From: Candidatus Anammoxibacter sp.
GTDB lineage: Bacteria; Planctomycetota; Brocadiia; Brocadiales; Anammoxibacteraceae
DNA length: 64,000 bases
NCBI GenBank assembly: GCA_021777055.1
Contig: JAIQZO010000105.1
Span: 1 to 64,000, forward strand
Direction: 5' to 3'
Positions 27,254-34,784 of this stretch are shown in pieces. The position numbers were made by a program, and so were the translations under genes. Under the pieces are notes generated by a model that was given only the letters and a program-made list of their open reading frames with translations, was not told the DNA's origin and did not search any database. Position 1 is the stretch's first letter. Every line of letters begins with the position of its first letter.

Positions 27254-29029
27254 ATGAGCCTGAGAAAAAAACTGATCCTAATACTGATATTGTTTTCAGT
27301 TGTTCCAACCTCTACTATTGTATTAATTGAGATTAACCGGGATCAAAAAACCCTGAAAGAGCAGATTGGAATTACTTCGCTTGAGTTTGCCCGTCTGGCA
27401 ATGAAACGAATCTGTGAATATATCAATGAAAAGCAGGTTAATGTTGAAAGATTGGCAAAAAACAAGAGCTTCCAATGTATTAGCGATTGTAATAAAGATG
27501 GCACCCTTAATCAATACTTGGCTGATCTGCTGCAAGATTACGACGAATTTGCTTACGCGAACTATTTGGATACTGAAGGTGCTATCGTTGCTTCAAGTAA
27601 CGTTAAATTAATAGGAAGCCAGATCTCCTTAAATAGATGGTTCAGGAGCGCATTAGATGGAAATGCAACAATCCAAGATGTAGTCTTTGATAAAATGGCA
27701 GAAGAGTTTACATTAATTATTTTTATACCTGTCAAAAATGTAACAGAACAAGCGGAAGTCATTGGTGTGGTTTCCGCTTCTCTAAAATGGGAAAAAGTAA
27801 ATAAAATGATTGCAGGTCTGGATATTAAGGGTGGTAGGCAGAATATGGCAAACCATATTATGTTGACAAACAAAGACGGCCTGGTGATTTCCTGTTTTGA
27901 ACCAGATCAAATGTTCAGTACAAACCTGTTTGATATGGGGCTAAAATCATTTCAATATGCACGCGAAAATAATGAGGGATATTTAATTGAAACTTCAGAA
28001 CATGACCTCACATGTTTTTCTACTTATACTTATCTGAAAAGAGATGAGTATAAGCTTAACCTTGACTGGTATTTGATTCTTTATCAGGATTCGGAATGTA
28101 TTTTCACCCCCATCCATGAATTAAAGAATACCATGTTATACATATTAATGTTTACAAGCACTCTTCTCATCATTACATCGTTTTTATTTGCTAATAAGAT
28201 CAGTAAGCCAATCTTTTCCCTTGCATTAATGGCTCAGGCCATTGGCAAAGGAGACCTGAAGAAAGAGATTAAGATCAAGAGTAGAGATGAAATAGGCTAT
28301 CTTGCTAACTCCTTTGATATAATGCGGCAAGAACTTGATAAATCATTCAAGAACGTAGAAAAGCATAGAAAAGAGCTACAGCGTCTTTCTAATAGGATAC
28401 TATTAGTTCAGGAAGAGGAGAGAAAGAATTTATCCCGAGAATTACACGACCACTTTGGACAGGCCTTGGTAGCATTAAAGACCAACCTTGAAATAATCAG
28501 CAAGGTAACCCCAAAAGATAACAAAAAGGCACATGAATGGCTTATGGACTCCAAACATCTTCTCCTTAAAACCATGGAAGAGATAAGAAATCTATCATAT
28601 CACATTAGGCCAGCAATGCTAGACGAACTAGGGCTAGAGCCTACAATAGAATCCTACACAAAAGATTTCTCGTCACGAACAAAGATTGTTGTTGATATGT
28701 GTTCGAACATTAAAACAAGAAGATTTCAACCTGATATAGAACTTTCCATTTATAGAATGGTGCAGGAAGCACTTACTAATGTGGTTAAGCATGCAGATGC
28801 ATCAAATGTTAACATTGATATTCGCTATGAAGCGCCAAAACTAACAATAAGTATAAAAGATAACGGAAAAGGTTTTGATTTAAATAAAGGCGCAAATGAG
28901 TGCTCCATTGGATTGTTGGGAATGCGAGAAAGGTTTGCATCAATTGGCGGTACATTCAATGTATATTCAAGCCCAGGAGAAGGCACAAAACTATTAGCCT
29001 GTTGTTGTAATGTAAAATCTATAATATAA
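27254..29029 (+). CDS. NarX/LiaS-type membrane sensor histidine kinase
   Basis: From the ATG at 27254 this is a 591-residue kinase. TM1 is at the N-terminus (LRKKLILILILFSVVPTS). A periplasmic Cache-like sensor of ~250 residues follows, then TM2 (MLYILMFTSTLLIITSFLF) and HAMP (ISKPIFSLALMAQAIGKGDL). HisKA_3 comes next with LSRELHDHFGQALVALKTNL (phospho-His about 398) and a HATPase domain with DNGKGFDL and GLLGMRERF. A TTG at 27170 is in frame and would add 28 hydrophobic residues. The cognate NarL-type regulator is 244 bp downstream. The ligand is unknown; redox genes beyond the pair suggest, but do not prove, a respiratory signal. Confidence 0.9.
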   Translation: MSLRKKLILILILFSVVPTSTIVLIEINRDQKTLKEQIGITSLEFARLAMKRICEYINEKQVNVERLAKNKSFQCISDCNKDGTLNQYLADLLQDYDEFAYANYLDTEGAIVASSNVKLIGSQISLNRWFRSALDGNATIQDVVFDKMAEEFTLIIFIPVKNVTEQAEVIGVVSASLKWEKVNKMIAGLDIKGGRQNMANHIMLTNKDGLVISCFEPDQMFSTNLFDMGLKSFQYARENNEGYLIETSEHDLTCFSTYTYLKRDEYKLNLDWYLILYQDSECIFTPIHELKNTMLYILMFTSTLLIITSFLFANKISKPIFSLALMAQAIGKGDLKKEIKIKSRDEIGYLANSFDIMRQELDKSFKNVEKHRKELQRLSNRILLVQEEERKNLSRELHDHFGQALVALKTNLEIISKVTPKDNKKAHEWLMDSKHLLLKTMEEIRNLSYHIRPAMLDELGLEPTIESYTKDFSSRTKIVVDMCSNIKTRRFQPDIELSIYRMVQEALTNVVKHADASNVNIDIRYEAPKLTISIKDNGKGFDLNKGANECSIGLLGMRERFASIGGTFNVYSSPGEGTKLLACCCNVKSII

Positions 29030-29273
29030 TATATCTATACTCTGTAAAAACGTGTTTTCTAAAAAAGAAGTTTAATTTCTACAACTATTAAGTATTTAAG
29101 AAAACGGGAGTATTGATGTGTTGAAGTTATGGAATATTTTTGATTTTCCACATTACTTTAAACCTACAACACTCCACATATGGTTCCGACTATGCAGCGC
29201 TATGATATAAATAAAGAGACATGGAATTCCGTAAATTATCTTAAACGTCAACAATCCCAACTTTTCGTATAAA

Positions 29274-29933
29274 ATGTCAAACATTTCCGTTTTGCTAGCA
29301 GATGATCATCATGTTGTAAGGAAAGGTATCTCTGCCTTGTTGTCCCTTGATAAAGAAATTAATATTGTGGGAGAGGCCAAAGATGGGCACGAAGCAATAA
29401 CCATGGCAAGCAATTTGATTCCTGACGTTATTGTCATGGACATAACAATGCCAATTCTAAATGGAATAGATGCCATACGACAAATTAAAAGAGCCGTCCC
29501 CAATACAAAGATCTTAATATTAACAATGCATAACAAGGAGCAATACATTCGACGTGCATTTGCGGAAGGAGCTTCCGGTTATTTATTAAAGGATGCAACA
29601 GATGGCGAACTGGCCCAAGCAATTAAAACTGTACATAAAGGCAACACGGTTTTATCACCATCCATATCAAATTTCGTGGTAAAAACATTTATTGAAAATA
29701 CTCATTCAGAAACGCAAAAAGACAGCTTGTTACTCCTTACTGACAGAGAACGGCAAGTTCTTTGTTTAATCGCAGAGGGAAAAACAAATAAAGAAATTGC
29801 CGCCTTTCTCTCTATCAGCAAGAGCACGGTAAATGTACATAGAACAAATATCATGGAAAAGCTTGATATACATGAGATAGCGGGTCTTGTGCGATACTCT
29901 GTTGAAAAAGGCTTGATATTTATTGGTGAGTAA
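29274..29933 (+). CDS. NarL/FixJ-type response regulator
   Basis: A 219-residue regulator. The receiver domain has the acidic pair Asp10/Asp11 (LLADDHH), phospho-acceptor Asp56 (VIVMDITMP), Thr in ILTMHN and Lys in LLKDAT. The LuxR-type helix-turn-helix is at the C-terminus: LTDRERQVLCLIAEGKTNKEIA...SKSTVNVHRTNIMEKL. It follows the HisKA_3 kinase on the same strand and is almost surely its partner. The 244-bp gap between them suggests a separate promoter may exist. Confidence 0.94.
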   Translation: MSNISVLLADDHHVVRKGISALLSLDKEINIVGEAKDGHEAITMASNLIPDVIVMDITMPILNGIDAIRQIKRAVPNTKILILTMHNKEQYIRRAFAEGASGYLLKDATDGELAQAIKTVHKGNTVLSPSISNFVVKTFIENTHSETQKDSLLLLTDRERQVLCLIAEGKTNKEIAAFLSISKSTVNVHRTNIMEKLDIHEIAGLVRYSVEKGLIFIGE

Positions 29934-30049
29934 AAAGAAGATTTCTATCCACCCCTCAATCATAATGGGCAAGGCATAACTGTTTGATGAATCGTACATT
30001 ACCCGGACATTTGTTTTTAGCCTTTGTAGGAATATTACTGCATACCGTG

Positions 30050-30991
30050 CTACCTCTTTATCTTTATGATGGGCAAATCAATTTGTACATATTTCCCGGG
30101 TTCCACAGTAACGCTGACAGACACAGGTTTAAACATTTTATGCCATGTCTTTAAAACATATTTACCATGAGGTACATTTTCAATCCTGAAATTTCCTTTT
30201 CCGTCAGTAAGACAGAAATACGGATTATTAAATGTAACTATATAGCTGGACATTTCCTTATGTATGTTACAAAGTAGTGGTAATTCACCATAGTTTTCCA
30301 TTTTTACGGTTTTTATTCGGCCAACATCATAGACACCCAAATTGATCTTCTTGTTTGTTCTGGGAAGAGGTTCCGGAGAAAAGGCATTATGCCTTATTGT
30401 ATCTATGTTCGGCATATCTACAATGGAGCCTTTCAATACAGGTAAGATATGAGGCTTAAATCGTTTAATAACGTGAACCATCATAGGAAACTCTGCTTTT
30501 GCATCTATGTCTTTAGTTGTAACATCTTCATTAGTTTGCGAAACATACTGTTTGTCAATGGGTTTAAAATTGTTGTCATTCAATTGTTCAATATACACAA
30601 TCACGTTTTTTGGCGACATTGCCATAACTTCAACCACTCCTTCAATAACACCAGGATTCTGAACCTGTAATTTAACATTCTCAGTTACAAGTTTGTTGCC
30701 GCTGTTTATCTCCTCTATAACTTTAATAATATGTTTCTTACGGCTAGCCGGGTTTGTAGTGGAGAATAAATCTTTACTAAAGAACAATATATTGTTCTTT
30801 CTATTGATCCGGTTATTTGCGGATATATTTGCCTCCTTCTCTTCATGGACATTAGTTAATTTTGCTTCGGCAATAATTTCGTCTTGAATTCTAAACTCTT
30901 TTTTTGCCTTTTCATTCGCAATAGCGTTACCATTAACTATTACAATGGATATACATGAGAACATGGCTATTAGGTATTTATGCAGTTTCAT
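30050..30991 (-). CDS. exported cupredoxin-like protein with type-1 copper ligands
   Basis: A 313-residue protein with an N-terminal signal peptide (about 5-25). The N-terminal ~160 residues are unrecognised. The C-terminal half looks like a cupredoxin fused to a carboxypeptidase-regulatory-like beta sandwich. His201 (TIRHNAFS), Cys241, His244 and Met247 (LLCNIHKEM) form a plausible type-1 Cu site, followed by DGKGNFRIENVPHGKYVLKTWH. Related proteins occur beside multihaem cytochromes. A small PepSY-like membrane gene is 65 bp upstream on the same strand and is probably co-transcribed. A periplasmic electron carrier or sensor role is inferred. Confidence 0.75.
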   Translation of the reverse strand: MKLHKYLIAMFSCISIVIVNGNAIANEKAKKEFRIQDEIIAEAKLTNVHEEKEANISANNRINRKNNILFFSKDLFSTTNPASRKKHIIKVIEEINSGNKLVTENVKLQVQNPGVIEGVVEVMAMSPKNVIVYIEQLNDNNFKPIDKQYVSQTNEDVTTKDIDAKAEFPMMVHVIKRFKPHILPVLKGSIVDMPNIDTIRHNAFSPEPLPRTNKKINLGVYDVGRIKTVKMENYGELPLLCNIHKEMSSYIVTFNNPYFCLTDGKGNFRIENVPHGKYVLKTWHKMFKPVSVSVTVEPGKYVQIDLPIIKIKR

Positions 30992-31056
30992 TTTATTTCC
31001 CCTTTCACAACAATCATAGCTAACGTTTACAAAATACGCTTTGTCTATTACATTTC

Positions 31057-31311
31057 TTACTTTCTTCTACGTCTCGTCTTAAAAAACATTATCAATCCGC
31101 TAATTGTCATAAAGAGTAGGCTGCAAGCAAGTATTACCCCTATGTATGAAGAAGCGATTTCCCAATTATGCATACCTAGCAAAAAGTTTTTAGTCCCTTT
31201 CTCATAAATACCAGCCTTTCTCCACAGCAAAATTATCCCGGTTAATGATGTAATTAGAAAAAACGGAGCAAAAATCAACCCCATTAAACGATGGATTTTC
31301 CTGATACCCAT
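31057..31311 (-). CDS. small PepSY-associated-type membrane protein
   Basis: An 84-residue protein with two membrane helices (about 10-30 and 55-76). It starts GIRKIHRLMGLIFAPFFLITSLTGIILLW, the usual opening of PepSY-associated TM proteins, and ends in a basic RRRRK tail. His7 and His47 could bind haem, but that is speculative. It precedes the cupredoxin gene, and an FNR/CRP-type palindrome lies 97 bp upstream. Confidence 0.7.
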   Translation of the reverse strand: MGIRKIHRLMGLIFAPFFLITSLTGIILLWRKAGIYEKGTKNFLLGMHNWEIASSYIGVILACSLLFMTISGLIMFFKTRRRRK

Positions 31312-31407
31312 ACTATTTCCCTCTCTTTCTTAATATGAAAATTATATAGAACCTATATAAAATTGAACTCGAATAAATGTATAATACCTTGAGAAAAAAG
31401 AGTTTCT

Positions 31408-31421
31408 TTGACCTAAATCAA
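31408..31421 (-). promoter_or_regulatory. FNR/CRP-family binding site
   Basis: TTGACCTAAATCAA matches the FNR consensus TTGAT-N4-ATCAA at all but one position. It lies 97 bp upstream of the start of the small PepSY-like gene, suggesting oxygen- or nitrogen-oxide-responsive control of the PepSY-cupredoxin pair. Confidence 0.6.
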
Positions 31422-31430
31422 AAAACGTAA

Positions 31431-31559
31431 TTACCAAGCATTATTAGCTATAGTAAAGAATCCTGCCGTCATAGGTGGAGTAAACACCCCATTATAGGTT
31501 AAAATATCTATTGCCATAATCGATATCAAAAAGCGTAGCGTTTTGACATCCGTGTTCAT
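31431..31559 (-). CDS. possible 42-aa membrane peptide
   Basis: A short frame from ATG at 31559, 34 bp after the cytochrome stop. It has a charged start then a hydrophobic stretch (TLRFLISIMAIDILTYNGVF), weakly like the start of DUF2892-type proteins. There is only a weak AAGAG before the ATG, and no independent support. It could be a degraded gene end. Confidence 0.2.
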   Translation of the reverse strand: MNTDVKTLRFLISIMAIDILTYNGVFTPPMTAGFFTIANNAW

Positions 31560-31593
31560 GCTCTTGTTAGCTTTCTTCTGGGTTATCCGACTA

Positions 31594-32376
31594 TCAATCA
31601 TCATCCCTTTCCTCATGCTTGTCATGATTTGACTTGCGCAGATAGATGCGTGAACCTTCACGACCACGGGATCGCCACAGATTTTTAGCTTCATCCTCAT
31701 CACCACTCCGGTGACACTCAACACAGTTCTCGTAGTCATAAATGCCTTCTTCTACATGCTCTTCACGGATTTCTGACCGCGAGTGCTCGTGACAGCCGTA
31801 GCAAGTGTAGGTAACGTAATCATTGCTTACATGGCAGGTTGCACATTCAGTATTATGATGACGATCGAAGCGAAAATACTTTTCATGGTCAAATGTGGCG
31901 GGGATCCAAGCCTCCTGGGTGTGGCACTGGGCACATTTGACATCGAACTTCATATGTAAGTTATCTCCTGGATTACTGTGACAATTTTCGCACTGCTTTT
32001 GCAAGGTCGGTTCAAGTAAGTTATGTGAAAAATGACTAATGGGGCGAAAAGGCTTCACTCCCTTATGGTCACTGTGGCAGGACACACAATCCGTTTCGAT
32101 CAGCTTTTGGTGAAAGGAAACGTTTTTCTTCTCCTTTGCAATGGGCAGACCTTTCGTGGTTTTTATACCGATCTCTTCTACTTTGTGACAAGCGATGCAC
32201 TTTTCAGGCGGACAGCCAACAAAAGCTGAGTGACAGGCAAAGCAATCTGTTGTAAGTTCTGCATGGGCATCAATTGGCTTTCCTGGACTTACCATTAAAT
32301 GGGGCAAGAATAGTACCAGTATGGCCACTATAGCCAAATTAACTGCAACAATGAGAATGATAGCTTTATTTTTCAT
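31594..32376 (-). CDS. membrane-anchored eight-haem c-type cytochrome
   Basis: A 260-residue protein with an N-terminal anchor (about 5-25) and eight CxxCH motifs in order: CFACH, CIACH, CVSCH, CENCH, CAQCH, CATCH, CYGCH, CVECH. The last is followed by a hydrophilic, Arg/Asp-rich tail. It is not a recognisable HAO or octahaem nitrite reductase; it is shorter, with class III/NrfB-like spacing. The start at 32376 overlaps the stop of the b-type membrane gene by ATGA, so the two are translationally coupled. It probably passes electrons between the quinone-side membrane partner and periplasmic acceptors. Confidence 0.88.
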   Translation of the reverse strand: MKNKAIILIVAVNLAIVAILVLFLPHLMVSPGKPIDAHAELTTDCFACHSAFVGCPPEKCIACHKVEEIGIKTTKGLPIAKEKKNVSFHQKLIETDCVSCHSDHKGVKPFRPISHFSHNLLEPTLQKQCENCHSNPGDNLHMKFDVKCAQCHTQEAWIPATFDHEKYFRFDRHHNTECATCHVSNDYVTYTCYGCHEHSRSEIREEHVEEGIYDYENCVECHRSGDEDEAKNLWRSRGREGSRIYLRKSNHDKHEERDDD

Positions 32377-32951
32377 TTCCACCGCCAGAAAAGTAAAACG
32401 CTAAGGATATGTGTGATGCCGAGCACAGCAAAAGCCCATGTTATAGGCAGATGCACAGTACGCCACCTTCTCATCAAATCACAGGTAGTGGCATCCCAGA
32501 AAAGATTCTTTTTAATCTCTTTCTCAGACATACCCTGCAGTGAATAGATCTCCTTCTTTTCCGCCAGCAAGCGGCGAGACCTGCCCAATAGATATGTTCC
32601 AGTCATACCGCTGATGACATTGATTAGCATCGCAATCAGCGCCATCCAAGGCAGGATGGTGTAGATGTGTATGCCTGCGTGCACCAGAATCATGAGCGAA
32701 CCAATCCATGTTAGAACCTCATGCAGAGAGAGCAACGCCTTGGGATCCCCGAAACGGACTATTTTACGCTTCCGCAAAGAATAGAAAAATGACAACAGAA
32801 TTAAAATGGTACCCGGTATGCCAAGCCAACGTCCAATCCAGACCAGATCGAACTGGTGCAACTGCGCATCCGTAATGATGGTCGCCAGAATTAGCAAACC
32901 AAACATCGCCAGAAATGGCAATACTTCTTTGATGATGAGCGATGATTTCAT
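32373..32951 (-). CDS. b-type cytochrome-like membrane partner
   Basis: A 192-residue protein with about five hydrophobic segments. His77 (SLHEVL), His91 and His95 (VHAGIHI), His167 (VHLPITW) and His181 (THILSV) lie in or next to helices and could ligate two haems b. A region at 124-160 is charged and cytoplasmic-looking. It overlaps the multihaem cytochrome gene by 4 bp. The pair is a plausible quinol-cytochrome c module. The family is not securely recognised. Confidence 0.75.
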   Translation of the reverse strand: MKSSLIIKEVLPFLAMFGLLILATIITDAQLHQFDLVWIGRWLGIPGTILILLSFFYSLRKRKIVRFGDPKALLSLHEVLTWIGSLMILVHAGIHIYTILPWMALIAMLINVISGMTGTYLLGRSRRLLAEKKEIYSLQGMSEKEIKKNLFWDATTCDLMRRWRTVHLPITWAFAVLGITHILSVLLFWRWK

Positions 32952-33264
32952 AACGATACCCTATCTGTTTTGGGCCAGGTAGCCATTTAAAGCTACGGTC
33001 CACGAAGTGGGCATATTCGTCCCACCAATATATAATAATTAACTGACTAGGAACAAACCAGTTTCTGATTAACATAACGATTACAATTGCATCCAAATAA
33101 ACCTGTATTTCTAAAGACAATGCCATTTAATGCGTCATTATAGTGCGTTAATCATTTGTTATATATAGATATTTATTAAATATTAGTATCTGTTCAGCCA
33201 GACAAAAAAAATGTTAAAGACGTTTTTAAGTCCTAAAGGAAATTGGCACGTAAATGCGTTAAAT

Positions 33265-33405
33265 TACAAATAACAAATCAGAAATTACAAACAAAATACA
33301 ATAACCAAAACAACAAACCTAGAGTTTGAGTCCCATTATATTGGGATTTATTTGTTATTTAGGTTTTGTTTATTATTATTTATCTTAATTACGTTTAATT
33401 TATAA
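33265..33405. repeat. MITE-like imperfect palindrome
   Basis: A left arm rich in ACAAATAACAAAT and AAAACAACAAACCT is mirrored by a right arm with ATTTGTTATTTAGGTTTTG. The whole resembles the long A-rich/T-rich hairpin repeats common in low-GC environmental genomes. The arms are diverged. Confidence 0.45.
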
Positions 33406-33520
33406 AAATATACTTTTGCTGACATTTTACGTAGATACGCTGAATAATTACTTGTTTAATATATCCTTAGAATGTTTTTTTTTCAATAGAGCGAAGACAC
33501 TATAAAAAGAAAAAAGAAAC

Positions 33521-33712
33521 ACTATACTCAACGGTAGTATTAATGAAACTTTTATTGATTTAGATTTTGTCTAGATTTTGATTCTTTGATTGATAGGCTC
33601 AGCATGTGTAGCATTAACAACATAAGGGAAATCACGGTAGAAAAACATTCAAAGATAACTGAAAGTCGAATTGTAAAATGTCTTATATCTACCACCCGTT
33701 GAGTAGATACTA
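33521..33712. repeat. inverted-terminal element with CTCAACGG ends
   Basis: The left end ACTATACTCAACGG and the complement of the right end, AGTATCTACTCAACGGG, are similar, enclosing about 160 bp. The ends share the TACTCAAC motif found in other gaps of this window. Confidence 0.45.
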
Positions 33713-33847
33713 CAATTTATCTGGAATTACGTGTTTTGTGTATTTTTAATATTTGGCTTTCTATGAAAAAGATAGAGTAAAAGAGTTTGTGTAAACTTCA
33801 GGAAAGAGATATATTAATAATGAGCCACGTCATCCATCTGTTTGAGT

Positions 33848-34031
33848 ATGGGCAAAATGCTTTTCTTTAATCTGGTCATCACAAAACCCCCGCATCTTTC
33901 ATTGTTTCAATCACTGGCACTGTACATTTACAGTCTGCAGAATGTTCATACTCTTCCCATTTTTTTCCCCATGGCCAAGTTCACGTTTCTCATCGGTTGT
34001 ACTTGACACCAAGTAGAATGGAGGAATATTA
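33848..34031 (-). pseudogene. universal stress protein relic
   Basis: It is strongly similar to 26630-26810, inside the intact usp gene. Shared blocks include GGGCAAAATGCTTTTCTTTA, ATCTGGTCATC, TGTACATTTACAGTCT and GGAGGAATATTA. Only the middle third is present, with indels that break the frame and no start or ATP-motif end. It is a decayed duplicate. Confidence 0.85.
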
Positions 34032-34459
34032 ATACTTGATTCTTAATGCGGGATAGATGTAATTTGTAATGCAAATGATATCGCAAAAAATGCATTTGTT
34101 CATTTCTCACCTTGACTTTTTAATCACAATCCTAAACTGCAACATAGATGTAACAAAAATATACAAAAGTTCTAAATTTCGTTTCTTATATAATTTGTAC
34201 AAACAACATTATGAACCGTTCAAAAATAACAGGAATCTATGTATATTATCTTTTCTTAGTTTCATTCGTTCACGTATCTGTGCTTTATATCTAATCTTAT
34301 AAAGGATTGCGCTAATAAATTCTAAAATTGCAGCAGTACATTATGTGAAATAGTATGAGATTTCCTTAATTTTGGAGTGTAATTTGCGAAGAATAAATAT
34401 TGTTCGGATGTTATACACACATAATAAATATTGAACTTATCTATTTTTAAAAGGAGAAA

Positions 34460-34573
34460 ATGAATGGAAAGAAAATATTTTATTTCAGTCTTGCCCCATT
34501 AGTTATTTGCTGAACAGATATGTGTGCTAACATTGAATGCCAAAAATGCCTAAGAGATGCTAAAGTTATATAA
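34460..34573 (+). pseudogene. tiny exported peptide or lipoprotein gene interrupted by TGA
   Basis: AAAAGGAG at good spacing precedes an ATG at 34460. The frame reads MNGKKIFYFSLAPLVIC, then TGA (34511), then continues in frame TDMCANIECQKCLRDAKVI to TAA. The first part looks like a signal peptide, and the second has two C-x2-C-like cysteines. The good ribosome site suggests a once-real small gene. TGA decoding is not supported by any hairpin I can see. Confidence 0.35.
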
Positions 34574-34784
34574 AGTTATTTATTATTAATAAAAAACACT
34601 TCCGACTTTAGGAACTTTAGGCATTTTTTTGTTTTATGATATTAATATTCATAAATATGAAAGATTATTACACATCAAAAGACAAACCTGCCAATAATGA
34701 TTCTTATTATAAATAACATTTATTAACATCTGTAACTTAATAACATATCGTTTTATTCATTTTCTTAACTTAAAGGCATTTGTT

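Larger units (their letters stand above)
32952..34784. other. 1.8-kb region of repeats and relics
   Basis: No intact gene is seen. It contains an A/T-rich imperfect palindrome (33265-33405), an inverted pair of CTCAACGG-type motifs (33521-33712), a uspA relic (33848-34031), a tiny interrupted ORF (34460-34573) and a long inverted repeat (about 34542-34630). Frames between these are not convincing. Confidence 0.6.

Noticed and set aside
31431..31739. 102-codon frame overlapping the cytochrome 3' end
   Set aside because: Its first two thirds are a shadow of the haem gene. Only the short 42-codon end (from 31559) has any individuality, and that is scored low.
31594..32376. Octahaem hydroxylamine oxidoreductase-like enzyme
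   Set aside because: Eight CxxCH motifs are present but the protein is only about 260 aa, lacks the catalytic haem motifs and large N-terminal domain of HAO/ONR, and has an N-terminal membrane anchor.
34511..34513. TGA as selenocysteine codon
   Set aside because: No SECIS-like hairpin is visible after it, and no selenocysteine machinery is in the window. A pseudogene is simpler.
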